NCBI RefSeq assembly: GCF_006440775.1
Contig: NZ_VFTZ01000003.1
Location: forward strand, 186,001 to 250,000
From: Mesorhizobium sp. B2-7-2
Lineage (GTDB): Bacteria > Pseudomonadota > Alphaproteobacteria > Rhizobiales > Rhizobiaceae
Direction of reading: 5' to 3'
Length of the DNA: 64,000 nucleotides
The notes beneath the pieces are model-generated. The model did not search any database and was not told the origin of the DNA. It was given only the letters and a program-made list of their open reading frames with translations. Both the position numbers and the translations under genes were made by a program. Position 1 is the stretch's first letter. Each line of letters starts with the position of its first letter. Below are positions 8,479 to 17,219 of the stretch, in pieces.

Positions 8479-8498
8479 GTGGCATCGGCCGATGATGG

Positions 8499-8524
8499 CT
8501 CACGCGGGGACTGCCCCGAGTGAG
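8499..8524 (-). terminator. Strong hairpin directly after the 8525-8821 gene
   Basis: CTCACGCGGGG (8499-8509) and CCCCGAGTGAG (8514-8524) can form an 11-bp stem with one G-A mismatch and a 4-nt loop. It lies immediately downstream of the minus-strand stop codon at 8525. There is no U-run, so termination efficiency is uncertain. Confidence 0.45.
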
Positions 8525-8821
8525 TCAGGGGACTTGGGTGTCGAATTCAACGACGAATCCCGCGTCGATCGCCCTTCTCGCTATTTGATCCCCAAGTTCC
8601 CAATCCGTTAGCTGACAAAGTGGAAACGTTTCTCTGACGGCGCGGATGACCCCGGATATCGCAACGCTCGGATTGTCGACGTTGTCGATCAGGTAGCGGA
8701 CAATCGCTTGGCGAGCGTCCGATGAAGTAGGCGTAGGGACGAGCGCGGGCACTCCGGGCCTATGAGTACAGCCGCGTTTCCGCGGTGTCGGCCGTTGCAA
8801 TGTCGAAAGCGACTGGAACAC
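8525..8821 (-). CDS. Small hypothetical protein, tandem paralogue (middle copy)
   Basis: The frame gives up to 98 residues from a GTG at 8821, overlapping the upstream paralogue by 62 bp; the true start is probably further in, near the conserved SSDARQAIVRYLIDNV. The core reads VAISGVIRAVRETF, then LTDWELGDQIARRAI and VVEFD. It looks like a soluble helical domain and no known family is recognised. The same pattern (VAxxIRAxR, a short loop with Cys, DxEL, VxFD) occurs in the upstream copy, which supports both as real, related proteins. The function is unknown. Position in decayed accessory DNA next to an ArdC remnant suggests horizontal origin. Confidence 0.55.
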   Translation of the reverse strand: MFQSLSTLQRPTPRKRGCTHRPGVPALVPTPTSSDARQAIVRYLIDNVDNPSVAISGVIRAVRETFPLCQLTDWELGDQIARRAIDAGFVVEFDTQVP

Positions 8822-9008
8822 TGTGAACGACGCATACCGCCGCCAGCATTTCTTCCAACTCGCGGTCGGACACCCGACAGGCTGGCATCAATATTCGGAT
8901 GGCGCGGATTGCCTGCGCGACGGAGAGGAACCGGCCCTTCGCTCTGGAACGAACATAGGCCTCGGCCGCTTCTTCAACTGTGATGGCGTGAAATGCGTTG
9001 GTCATCAA
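8760..9008 (-). CDS. Small hypothetical protein, tandem paralogue (upstream copy)
   Basis: An 82-residue protein beginning MMTNAFHAITVEEAAEA. Its core FLSVAQAIRAIRILMP, followed by ACRVSDRELEEMLAA and VPVAFD, aligns without gaps to the middle copy at 8525-8821. It has no signal peptide or membrane segment and is probably all-helical. It is the first of three related minus-strand units (8195-9008), so it may be the least altered. I do not recognise the family. The DRELEEML segment could be a recognition helix, but this is a guess. Confidence 0.55.
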   Translation of the reverse strand: MMTNAFHAITVEEAAEAYVRSRAKGRFLSVAQAIRAIRILMPACRVSDRELEEMLAAVCVVHSVPVAFDIATADTAETRLYS

Positions 9009-9262
9009 GAATGCCTCCCTGAACCCAAACCCATGCGATTTACGGACAATATTCGGCGGCCTTCAAGCCTGTGTCCGATTCCGGACAATCAGCCGGGGAC
9101 AGTACCGAAATGACGTTGCTCCTCCTCCCGCCCTCGCTGTGCGAGCGAGTCCTCGGCAAGCTTTTATCGAAGTCATCAATACCGGCATTCCCATAATGAA
9201 TTGGCCGCGTATGGAAAGACAACGAAAATAAACGAAACAGAATGACGACTGCGAGGAAATGA

Positions 9263-9607
9263 ATGGCGGCGGAAACGACCACAAAGGACATGCAATGGAT
9301 ACAGGCGATCCGCGTTGACAGTCTGCCGGTCGGCGACGCGATACGCACAGAGCACGCCGGGGCATGTATCGCAATCTTCAATCTCGGCGGCAGATTCTAC
9401 GCGACAGCCGGCGTCTGCACCCACGCACATGCATTTCTTTCCGAAGGCTATATCGATGGCCAGACGATTGAATGCCCGCTGCATCAAGGACTGTTCCACA
9501 TCCCGACCGGTATGCCGCTTTCGCCGCCGGTCACCGAGCGGCTGAAGACTTACAAAACCAAGGTGGCGGATGGCTACGTCCACATCCTGGTGGAAGGAGG
9601 AAAGTAG
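9263..9607 (+). CDS. Rieske [2Fe-2S] ferredoxin
   Basis: A 114-residue stand-alone Rieske ferredoxin. The two cluster-binding boxes are complete: Cys52-Thr-His54 (VCTHAHA) and Cys71-Pro-Leu-His74 (ECPLHQG), spaced as in soluble Rieske ferredoxins. GAGGAA lies a few bases before the ATG at 9263; ATG at 9290 is an alternative start. It is the first gene of a long operon that also encodes a ferredoxin reductase (17220) and a di-iron membrane oxygenase (16212), so it most likely carries electrons from the reductase to the oxygenase. No N-terminal signal is present, so it is cytoplasmic. Confidence 0.92.
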   Translation: MAAETTTKDMQWIQAIRVDSLPVGDAIRTEHAGACIAIFNLGGRFYATAGVCTHAHAFLSEGYIDGQTIECPLHQGLFHIPTGMPLSPPVTERLKTYKTKVADGYVHILVEGGK

Positions 9608-9664
9608 CACCGACGTCTTCGGGACATATCCCGGGCTGAAACCAAAATATGGGAGGAAATCTTA

Positions 9665-10963
9665 ATGCTCAAATTATCTCGCCGTCATCTCTTGAAGACG
9701 GCCGCGACACTGACTGTGCTTGCTGCTGCTCCGCTGGCGATTGCTCGAGCGGCGGCTGAGGAGTCGGTTCATTCCGTCATCAACGCGCTCATCAAGAAAT
9801 ACTCCGACGAGGCGAGGGCCGGAATGTCGAACGGGGACGTGAGTGCGCTGTTCGAAAAGGACGGCTTTCGCGATTACCTCGACGCCTATCCTGTCGGCGA
9901 TCTCGCCGGCGGGTTCGTGTGGAAACCCGGCATGGGGGCGAGTTTCGTCGGTCCTTACAGCAAGCTCCAGATCAAGTCGCCGTTCACCGACTATCTGCCG
10001 CTGACCGAAGGTCCGGTGCTCGATCACAGCAAGAAGTACCGCATAGGGCTGGTCTTTCACGGCTTCAACCACCCCTGGCTGATCAGCCTCGCCGACACCG
10101 CCGCCTGGGAGGCCGCACGCCATCCCAACATCGAGCTCGAGGTGATCGACGCCGAGTTCGACGACAACAAGATGGGCCAGGTTATCGATACCTGGATCGC
10201 CAAGCAGTATGACGGCATCGTGCTTTGGCCTAACCGCGAGGCGCCGATGGGGCCACCGGTCGATCGCGCCATCGCGGCCGGTATCCCGGTGGTGAGCCTC
10301 GATCGCCGCACTTCGTCCGAGCAGATCAGCTCGGAGGTACTTGGCAACTTCTATGCCAACGGTCTGCAGCAAGGTCTCTATCTCAAGCATGCTGCGCCCG
10401 AGGGCAACATCATCTTCAATCGCAAGGATCTCGGCAGCACGGCCGACTCGATCCGCACCGGCGCCTTCCTGGAGGCGATCGGTAACACGCCCGGTTACAA
10501 GGTGCTCGCCAACTATCACACCAACAGCCAGCGCACGCTGGCCTTCAAGTCGACGGCGGATGCGATGCAAGCCTTCCACGACATCTCGGTGTCGTTCAAC
10601 ACTGGCGGCGAGGAAGCCATGGGCGCACTTGACGCGATCCGTGAGGCGAACCGGCTGAACAGCGCTCCGGGCGGGAAGAAGATCATGATCCTCGCCAATG
10701 ACGACGCCCGTGAGGTGCTGAAGGAAATCAGGTCCGGCAATATCGAAATGGTGTCGCCCTACACGCCGCTGATCGGCGACATCGGCATCCGCGCCGTTGT
10801 CATGCATATCGGCGCCAAGGCAGGCCTCAACGAAGCGCCGCCGAAGCTCATCATGACGCCTAACCTGCCGATGATCACCAAGGAGAAGATGAACATCGAG
10901 GGCATCGAGACGCTGACGCCGGACGAGTGGCCCTACGCCTACGGTCCGGAAGTCGCGGGCTGA
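9665..10963 (+). CDS. Periplasmic sugar-binding protein of ribose-type ABC importer
   Basis: Type I periplasmic binding protein (RbsB-like) of 432 residues, longer than the usual 310-330 because of an N-terminal extension of about 120 residues before YRIGLVFHGFNHPWL. The signal region contains SRRHLLKTAA followed by a hydrophobic stretch and AIARAAA, a twin-arginine type signal. Core motifs include IAKQYDGIVLWPNREAP, AGIPVVSLDRR and MGALDAIREAN. GGAGG precedes the ATG. It is followed by two permeases, a kinase and an ATPase, and so is the receptor of this importer. The ligand is probably a modified sugar or cyclitol (inferred). Confidence 0.92.
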   Translation: MLKLSRRHLLKTAATLTVLAAAPLAIARAAAEESVHSVINALIKKYSDEARAGMSNGDVSALFEKDGFRDYLDAYPVGDLAGGFVWKPGMGASFVGPYSKLQIKSPFTDYLPLTEGPVLDHSKKYRIGLVFHGFNHPWLISLADTAAWEAARHPNIELEVIDAEFDDNKMGQVIDTWIAKQYDGIVLWPNREAPMGPPVDRAIAAGIPVVSLDRRTSSEQISSEVLGNFYANGLQQGLYLKHAAPEGNIIFNRKDLGSTADSIRTGAFLEAIGNTPGYKVLANYHTNSQRTLAFKSTADAMQAFHDISVSFNTGGEEAMGALDAIREANRLNSAPGGKKIMILANDDAREVLKEIRSGNIEMVSPYTPLIGDIGIRAVVMHIGAKAGLNEAPPKLIMTPNLPMITKEKMNIEGIETLTPDEWPYAYGPEVAG

Positions 10964-10981
10964 TCGCCAACTCCTTCCACG

Positions 10982-11018
10982 CGCCTGTCGGCTTCTCTCG
11001 CGCGAGGACCGGCAGGCG
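10982..11018 (+). promoter_or_regulatory. Intercistronic stem-loop after sugar-binding-protein gene
   Basis: CGCCTGTCGG (10982-10991) pairs with CCGGCAGGCG (11009-11018) over 10 bp with one G-T wobble. The inner part contains a further palindrome, CTCGCGCGAG. It lies between the binding-protein stop and the first permease start, like the hairpin at 1261-1283 in the other ABC locus. It may protect the binding-protein mRNA or reduce transcription into the permeases. Confidence 0.55.
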
Positions 11019-11045
11019 TTGACCGAAAAGGTAGGCGAGCACGTC

Positions 11046-12035
11046 ATGACCATGAGCACTCTCGAAACCCAGGTCGCCTCACAGGCGCGGCCTCCCGACG
11101 CTTGGCGGCACCTGAGCGTTAGCGAAACGAGCCGCGTCGCGGTGTTGATCGCCCTGCTTATTGCCGGGCAGGCGATCACACCTTCCTTTCTGTCGCTCGC
11201 CAACATCCATGTCATACTTCTCGCCGTGGCCGCGATCGGCATCATGGCCTACGGCATGACACTGGTGGTGATCACCGGTGAGATCGACTTGTCGATCGCC
11301 GGGATCGCGATCCTATCCTGCATCGCCGGCGGGCTGATGATCCCGACAGGCTCTGCGGCGCTCGTCATCGGCACCACCTTGCTCACAGGCCTTGCCATCG
11401 GCCTGATCAACGGCATTCTTGTCGCCGCGTTGGGCATTCCCTCGCTGATAACCACGCTCGGCATGCTCGGCATAAGCCGCGCGCTAGCCAACATCTTCTC
11501 GGGTGGCCAGGCGCTTTATCCCGAACCGATCGCCGCCTACCTCTGGCTCGGCCGCGGCGACCTCGTAGGCATTCCGCTGCCGGTCGTGCTGCTCGTCGTG
11601 CTGGGCGCAGCCGCAATCGCGCTTACGAAGTACTCGATCTTCGGACGTGCGCTCTACGCGACCGGCGGCAATGTCAAGGCGGCCGCTCTGTCCGGCATCA
11701 ATGTCGTCGGCGTCCGCGCCGTCGTGTTCGCGATTTCCGGCGCCTGCGCGGCGCTTGCCGGCATGCTTGAAAGCGCCAGGCTGTCTTACATCAATCCTGC
11801 GGGCTTCGAAGGCATGGAGCTTTCCGTTCTGGCGGTCACCGTGCTGGGAGGCGCGTCGCTGTCCGGGGGCTCGGGCTCGATAACCGGTACGGTTGTGGCT
11901 GCCCTGATCATCGGTATCGTCAACAACCTTCTCAATCAGCTCGGCGTCAGCATCTATCTGCAGCAGGTGGTGACCGCGGCAGTCATCCTTGCCGTCGTGA
12001 TGCCCGGCATGTGGCAGCGGGGGATTGCGAAATGA
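11046..12035 (+). CDS. Ribose-type ABC transporter permease (RbsC family), first
   Basis: Inner-membrane permease of about 329 residues. The start is placed at ATG 11046 (MTMSTLETQ), with a second ATG two codons later; an in-frame TTG at 11019 lies in the hairpin and is unlikely. It has 8-10 hydrophobic segments. The RbsC-family signature VVITGEIDLSIAGIAILSC is clear, and later GMELSVLAVTVLGGASLSGG is typical. Its TGA overlaps the ATG of the second permease. The two different permeases imply a heterodimeric channel. Confidence 0.93.
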   Translation: MTMSTLETQVASQARPPDAWRHLSVSETSRVAVLIALLIAGQAITPSFLSLANIHVILLAVAAIGIMAYGMTLVVITGEIDLSIAGIAILSCIAGGLMIPTGSAALVIGTTLLTGLAIGLINGILVAALGIPSLITTLGMLGISRALANIFSGGQALYPEPIAAYLWLGRGDLVGIPLPVVLLVVLGAAAIALTKYSIFGRALYATGGNVKAAALSGINVVGVRAVVFAISGACAALAGMLESARLSYINPAGFEGMELSVLAVTVLGGASLSGGSGSITGTVVAALIIGIVNNLLNQLGVSIYLQQVVTAAVILAVVMPGMWQRGIAK

Positions 12036-13051
12036 CTGTCCTGGAATTCTCCACCCCGCGCGTCGCGCCCTTCCTGCTGGGGTTGCTGCGTGATCCCATC
12101 ATCTGGCTGATCCTGCTGATCTTCGCGGTCGGTACACTGACGTCGGAGTATTACTTCACCGCGCTCAACATCGAGAATCTCATGCGCAGCATCGCCGTCA
12201 TCGGCCTGTTGTCGCTCGGCATGACCGTGGTGCTGCTTACCGGCCGCATCGATCTATCGGTCGCGGCGCTGATGATCTTTTCGGTCATTGTCGGCGTGGT
12301 CGTGATGACCGAGATCGGCCCAATGCTGGGAAGCCGTTGGCTGGTGCGTGGCAACACCTATGCCGGCCCGATCGTCCCGGTCATTTTGATCGCGCTGGCG
12401 ACGGGCATCGCGGTCGGCGCGCTCAATGGCATTGGCGTAGCGTATTTCAAGGTGGCGTCCTTCATCATGACGCTGGTGTCGCTGACGGCGCTGCGCGGCT
12501 TCAACTACGTGCTCACCAACGGCCATCCTTACTATCTCAAAGCGCCGTTCTACAGCTGGATCGGCGACAGCAAGATGGTCGGCATCCCGATCAGTTTCGT
12601 TATCTTCCTTCTCGTTCTACTTGCCCTCATGGGTTTCATACACGGCACCATGCGGGGCGGCCGCTTCTACGCCATTGGCGGCAACGAAAAAGCCGCGCTC
12701 TATGCCGGCATCAAGACGCAGCGCTACGTGGTGCTGGCCTATGCCATCAGCGGATTGTGCGCCGCCATTGCCGGCATCATCTTTACCGCGCGACTGAAGT
12801 CGGTCGATGCGCCGCTCGCCGCTGGTTATGAATTGACCGCCATCGCCATCGCCGTCATCGGCGGCTCGGCGCTGGCTGGAGGCGTCGGATCGCCATGGCG
12901 TACGCTGCTGGGCAGCGTTGCGTTTGCCGCCGGTCTCAACCTGCTTGCCATCTGGGGCGTCGGGACCTGGTATCAGAACCTCGCCATCGGCGTTGTTCTC
13001 ATCATATCGGTCGGCTTATCGCAGATGAGCCGCAAGAAAACACAAGCATAA
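12032..13051 (+). CDS. Ribose-type ABC transporter permease (RbsC family), second
   Basis: Partner permease of about 339 residues starting MTVLEFSTPRVAPF, with ATGA overlap to the first. The signature VVLLTGRIDLSVAALMIF is conserved, as are FAITARL-type and ELTAIAIAVIGGSALAGG segments near the C-terminus. The paired permeases are clearly paralogous but divergent, as in many rhizobial sugar importers. It lies 22 bp ahead of the kinase gene, which has GGGAGGAG before its ATG. Confidence 0.93.
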   Translation: MTVLEFSTPRVAPFLLGLLRDPIIWLILLIFAVGTLTSEYYFTALNIENLMRSIAVIGLLSLGMTVVLLTGRIDLSVAALMIFSVIVGVVVMTEIGPMLGSRWLVRGNTYAGPIVPVILIALATGIAVGALNGIGVAYFKVASFIMTLVSLTALRGFNYVLTNGHPYYLKAPFYSWIGDSKMVGIPISFVIFLLVLLALMGFIHGTMRGGRFYAIGGNEKAALYAGIKTQRYVVLAYAISGLCAAIAGIIFTARLKSVDAPLAAGYELTAIAIAVIGGSALAGGVGSPWRTLLGSVAFAAGLNLLAIWGVGTWYQNLAIGVVLIISVGLSQMSRKKTQA

Positions 13052-13073
13052 CGACTTAGGGAGGAGCGATTTC

Positions 13074-14624
13074 ATGGGTGGACACCTCACGCTCGGCATC
13101 GATATCGGCACGACCAATGTGAAGGCCGCGGTTCTGGACACCAATACCGGCAAGGTGGTGGCGTCCGGCTCGCAGGAGCATCCGCTGTTTCACCCGTTTC
13201 CCGGCTGGGCCGAACAGGATGCGTCGAATTACTGGGGCGCCGTGGTCTCATCCGTGAGGCAATGTCTGGAGCAGGGCCGCTTCGCCGACGACATCGCGGC
13301 CGTGGCGCTTTCGGGCCTTGTCGGCGTAACGCTGCCCGTCAGCGATCAGGGCAGGCCGTTGCGTCAAGCCATGATCTGGATGGACTCCCGCTCTGAGGAA
13401 GAGTGCGACGACATCCGCCGCAGCGTCGGCGAGGCGATCATCAACAAGAACAACGGCAACCGTATCGCGCCCTGGTTCATCGACCCCAAGGCGCTGTGGA
13501 TCAAGAAGCACGAGCCGCACATCTTCAACGCCACGCACAAGTTCCTGTCGCCTTCCGGTTATTGCACCTACCGGATGTGCGGCAACTTCACGATGAACAC
13601 TGGCGACGCCGGGCTCGCTTACGCCTACGAATATCGTGAGCAGCGCTGGAACGAGTCTGTCGCCAGGGCGATCGGCATTCCGCTGGAGAAGCTGCCGCGG
13701 CTCTACCAATCCCATGAAGTGGTGGGCGAGGTGACCAGGCAGGCGGCCGAGGAGACGGGGCTGCGTCCCGGCACCATAGTCGCGGCAGGCGGCACCGACA
13801 TCAGTTCGGCAGCCCTTGGCGTCGGCGTCACCAAAGCCGGTGAGGCCTACTACTCCATGGGCACCGGTTCCAACCTCGGCATCATGATCCCGACCGAGCA
13901 GAGCGTCGAGGAATACCGCATCCTGAAATGGCCGCACGTGCTGCCCGGCCTGACCATGTTCGATGGCCCGATGGCCTTTACCGGCGCGTCGTTGAAATGG
14001 TTCCGCGACCAGTTCGGCGACGGCGAATTCCGCCTGGCCGAGCGCATGGGCCACAATGTGTTCGACCTTTTCACCGAGCAGGCGAAACGCGTGCCGGCAT
14101 GTTCCGACGGCCTGCTTTACCTGCCATATCTCGGCAACACGCTGTCGCCCAACTGGAACAGCAATGCTTGCGGCAACTTCTTTGGCCTACGCCCAACGAC
14201 GACACGGGCGCATTTCATTCGAGCACTGATCGAAGGGGTCGCCTTCGACCTTTACTCCAACGTCCGCGTCGCCAACGCGGCCGGCGTCAAGGTCGACGGT
14301 TTGATCCTGAACGGTGGCCCGACCAAAAGCAGGTTCTGGAACCAAATCACCGCCAGCGTGGTGAATCTGCCGTTGAAGACGCCCGACATAGGCGAAGCTG
14401 CCCCGATCGGCGATGCCATTCTGGCCGGCGTCGCCGCCGGAATCTACAAATCGCCGACCGAGCCTCTTGCGAGCATCGTTCGCATCAAGGAGACGATCGA
14501 CCCCGATCCGAAACTGCATGAGCGCTATCAGGACTTCTTCGAAGTCTGGTCGTCGGTCTATCAGAACCTGCGCGGCGACATGGATCGCCATCGTGCGCTC
14601 CTCAACAAATATCATTCGGCGTGA
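13074..14624 (+). CDS. FGGY-family carbohydrate kinase (xylulokinase-like)
   Basis: Cytoplasmic sugar kinase of 516 residues that phosphorylates the imported substrate or a product of it. The N-terminal phosphate-binding loop is LGIDIGTTNVKAAVLD, the substrate-site region contains GWAEQDASNYW, and the C-terminal FGGY signature region includes GLILNGGPTKSRFWNQI. FGGY kinases act on pentuloses, hexuloses, polyols or cyclitols, so the family gives no unique substrate. It lies between the permease and ATPase genes, which makes a role in the import pathway firm. Confidence 0.92.
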   Translation: MGGHLTLGIDIGTTNVKAAVLDTNTGKVVASGSQEHPLFHPFPGWAEQDASNYWGAVVSSVRQCLEQGRFADDIAAVALSGLVGVTLPVSDQGRPLRQAMIWMDSRSEEECDDIRRSVGEAIINKNNGNRIAPWFIDPKALWIKKHEPHIFNATHKFLSPSGYCTYRMCGNFTMNTGDAGLAYAYEYREQRWNESVARAIGIPLEKLPRLYQSHEVVGEVTRQAAEETGLRPGTIVAAGGTDISSAALGVGVTKAGEAYYSMGTGSNLGIMIPTEQSVEEYRILKWPHVLPGLTMFDGPMAFTGASLKWFRDQFGDGEFRLAERMGHNVFDLFTEQAKRVPACSDGLLYLPYLGNTLSPNWNSNACGNFFGLRPTTTRAHFIRALIEGVAFDLYSNVRVANAAGVKVDGLILNGGPTKSRFWNQITASVVNLPLKTPDIGEAAPIGDAILAGVAAGIYKSPTEPLASIVRIKETIDPDPKLHERYQDFFEVWSSVYQNLRGDMDRHRALLNKYHSA

Positions 14625-16114
14625 TCGCAATGAGCGCCCCGCTGCTCGAGGTCAAATCGATCCGCAAGACATATCCCGGCGTCATTGCGCTCTCCGACGT
14701 GACCTTCGATCTGAAGGCCGGTGAGGTACATGCCGTGGTCGGCGAGAACGGTGCCGGCAAGTCGACGCTGCTGTCGGTCATGAACGGGCTCGTCGCGCCC
14801 GACAGCGGCGAAATCAGGATCGACGGACAGCCTGTGGTTCTGAACGATCCCACGGTGGCTCTCGCCAACCGGCTGGCGCTGGTCCACCAGGAACTGGTAC
14901 TGTGCCCAAACCTGAGCGTTGCCGAGAACATCTTTCTCGGTCGTGAACCGGCCGGACGTCTCGGCAAGACGCGCGCGATGCTCAACCGCATGGCGAAGGA
15001 CTTGCTCGATCAGATCCATGTCAACCTTGATCCTTCGCGGGCGGTCGGCGAACTCAGCCTCAACGAGCAGCAGATCGTCGAGATATGCCGCGCCTTGGCG
15101 TGCCGTCCGCGTGTCCTCGTCTTCGACGAGCCGACAGCCTCGCTGAACGATGATCAAGTCGTGCATCTGCTTGCCGTCATTCGCAAGCTGAAGGCCAACG
15201 GTCTCGGCATCGTCTACGTCTCGCATCGGTTGAGCGAGGTGATGCAGATTTCGGATCGCGTCACCGTGCTCCGCGACGGCAGTGTCGTTGCGACCCGGGA
15301 CATGGCCGGCTTGAACGAGGCTGCTCTCGTCGCGTTAATGGTCGGGCGTGAACACAAGCCGGGCCAGTCCGCCTACAAGGAGAGGCGCTGCGGCGACGTA
15401 GCGCTGGAGACGAAGGCGATCGGCAAGGCCGGGGTCTTCGACGATATTTCCCTGCAGGTGCGGACGGGCGAGATCGTCGGCATCGCCGGATTGCTTGGCT
15501 GCCAGCGCGAGGCAGTCGTGCGCGCGATCTTCGGCGACCAGTCCATCGATCGCGGCGAGATACGCGTTCAGGGACGCAAGGTGCAACTGCGCTCTCCGCG
15601 TGACGCCATCGCCTTCGGCATCGGTTTCATGCCCGCCGATCGCAAACGTGAGGGCCTCATCCTGCCGATGAGCGTCGGCGACAACATCGCAATGACGATC
15701 CTGCGCCGCCTCGGTCGCCTCGGCTTCATGAAGCGCCGGCAAAGAAACGCGACGGCCAACAGCCTGGTGCGCACATTGGCAATCAAGACCAACGGCCTGT
15801 CGCAGCTGGCGTCACAACTGTCCGGCGGGAACCAGCAGAAGATCGTCATCGGCAAATGGATCGCACGCGGCGGCGACATCGTGATCGCCGAGGACCCGAC
15901 CCGCGGCGTCGATGTGGGCGCCAAGTTCGAGATATGGCGCACCATCCAGGACCTGGCGGAACAAGGCAAGGCAATCCTGCTGCTGACCACGGAACTGCAG
16001 GAGATGATGGATGCCTGCGACCGCATCCTCGTCATGAGCCGCGGCCGGGTGACGGGACATTTTCACCGCAAGGACTTCTCTGCGGAAGCAATCGCGCATT
16101 GCTTCGTGGCCTGA
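14621..16114 (+). CDS. Ribose-type ABC transporter ATP-binding protein (two nucleotide-binding domains)
   Basis: Tandem-domain ATPase of 497 residues that powers the importer. The first domain has a full Walker A (GENGAGKST), a signature segment (ELSLNEQQIVEI) and Walker B (VLVFDEPTAS). The second has a degenerate Walker A (GLLGCQREAVV), an intact signature (LSGGNQQKIVIGKW) and DIVIAEDPTRGVDVG, the normal asymmetry of RbsA/MglA proteins. GTG at 14621 overlaps the kinase stop (GTGA); ATG at 14630 is an alternative start. It completes the importer. Confidence 0.94.
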   Translation: MIAMSAPLLEVKSIRKTYPGVIALSDVTFDLKAGEVHAVVGENGAGKSTLLSVMNGLVAPDSGEIRIDGQPVVLNDPTVALANRLALVHQELVLCPNLSVAENIFLGREPAGRLGKTRAMLNRMAKDLLDQIHVNLDPSRAVGELSLNEQQIVEICRALACRPRVLVFDEPTASLNDDQVVHLLAVIRKLKANGLGIVYVSHRLSEVMQISDRVTVLRDGSVVATRDMAGLNEAALVALMVGREHKPGQSAYKERRCGDVALETKAIGKAGVFDDISLQVRTGEIVGIAGLLGCQREAVVRAIFGDQSIDRGEIRVQGRKVQLRSPRDAIAFGIGFMPADRKREGLILPMSVGDNIAMTILRRLGRLGFMKRRQRNATANSLVRTLAIKTNGLSQLASQLSGGNQQKIVIGKWIARGGDIVIAEDPTRGVDVGAKFEIWRTIQDLAEQGKAILLLTTELQEMMDACDRILVMSRGRVTGHFHRKDFSAEAIAHCFVA

Positions 16115-16211
16115 CGCCGAAGCGATAACGCCATGGGAACAATCAATTTTTCTTCGATGTGGCGACCCGTTAGACCTGTCGCGACAATGCGCAATCTGAA
16201 GGAGGATCGGC

Positions 16212-17213
16212 ATGCAAGGCGATAATTCCGCGAGCTATGCTGGGATCGGCGGCATCGGCAGCAAGATATGGCCGCTGACGGGACCGGAGATCATTTCACG
16301 CGACAAGCTGAAGACGCTCCGCACGCGGTCCAACGGACCTGGGCTGACCAGATTGGCGGTCCATCTTACGGCCCTGGCTCTCGGCGTGCTCGCCGTCTAC
16401 CTCTCCGGTGGAACACCGTGGCTGCTGATACCTTCAATGCTCGCTTACGGCATCGTCATCGTGCTGCTGTTCGCGCCCCTACATGAATGCTCGCACGGCA
16501 CCGCTTTCCACTCGCGATGGATCAACCACGCCGTTGGTTTTGCGGTCGCTGCCTTCACCTTTCGTCCCTTTCTCTACTTCAAATACAGGCATGCCGCGCA
16601 CCATACCTTCACCCAGCACGAGGACCATGATCCGGATATCGTGCCGTTCCCTACATCGCTTCGCGACTATTTCGGCCAGATAATCGGCCTCTCCTTCTGG
16701 CCGAAGCTGGTCGGTACGCTCTGGCGCGGCACGACCGGGCGCTTCACCGAGGAAGAGCGTGAGTTCCTGCCGGATTCGGTCTGGAAGCAGGTGATGCTGG
16801 AAATCCGGCTGCTCGTCCTCTTCTATGTCGCCGTCGCCGCCGTCTCGATCTATTTCGGCAGCGCGATCGCGCTGGTCTATTGGCTGCTGCCCCGGGTGAT
16901 AGGCGAGCCGGTGCTGCGCGCCATCCGTATGGCCGAGCACACCGGCGCCGAGGAAAGTCCGAACCTGCTTGCCAATACCCGGACCACGCTCGCGAATCCG
17001 TTGCTCAGGATGCTATACTGGAACATGCCGTTCCATGCGGAGCACCACCTTGCTTCCTCGGTGCCGTTTCATGCGCTGGGCCGGCTTCATGACGAGGTCT
17101 CGCCGCATCTTCAATGCGTCAGCAAGAGCTACTTCCATGTGCATCGCGAGATCATCCGCGAGGTGCTGCGCAATGGCCGCGCCGGCGCCACGCCTGCCGG
17201 GCAGAGGGCCTGA
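16212..17213 (+). CDS. Fatty-acid-desaturase-family membrane di-iron oxygenase
   Basis: Integral membrane non-haem di-iron enzyme of 333 residues. Three histidine boxes are present: HECSH (91-95), HAAHH (127-131) and HAEHH (275-279), with four hydrophobic segments between. The superfamily includes desaturases, alkane hydroxylases and other oxygenases that need ferredoxin and reductase partners, both of which are encoded here (9263 and 17220). AAGGAGG precedes the ATG. In this setting, after a complete sugar importer and kinase, lipid desaturation seems less likely than hydroxylation or O-demethylation of the imported compound, but the substrate is inference only. Confidence 0.88.
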   Translation: MQGDNSASYAGIGGIGSKIWPLTGPEIISRDKLKTLRTRSNGPGLTRLAVHLTALALGVLAVYLSGGTPWLLIPSMLAYGIVIVLLFAPLHECSHGTAFHSRWINHAVGFAVAAFTFRPFLYFKYRHAAHHTFTQHEDHDPDIVPFPTSLRDYFGQIIGLSFWPKLVGTLWRGTTGRFTEEEREFLPDSVWKQVMLEIRLLVLFYVAVAAVSIYFGSAIALVYWLLPRVIGEPVLRAIRMAEHTGAEESPNLLANTRTTLANPLLRMLYWNMPFHAEHHLASSVPFHALGRLHDEVSPHLQCVSKSYFHVHREIIREVLRNGRAGATPAGQRA

Positions 17214-17219
17214 ACGGCA

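Noticed and set aside
7535..9262. Possible integrative element with attachment sites around the ArdC remnant
   Set aside because: No integrase, relaxase, transposase or flanking direct repeats could be found; only fragments remain.
9674..11245. 523-codon open frame on the minus strand opposite the sugar-binding protein
   Set aside because: It is a mirror of the well-supported plus-strand gene in GC-rich DNA; its sequence is Arg/His/Asp-rich without family motifs and it runs across an intergenic hairpin.
16212..17213. Interpretation as a housekeeping fatty acid desaturase
   Set aside because: Not excluded, but given low weight because the gene is locked between a sugar ATPase and a dedicated ferredoxin reductase, with a Rieske ferredoxin gene at the operon head.
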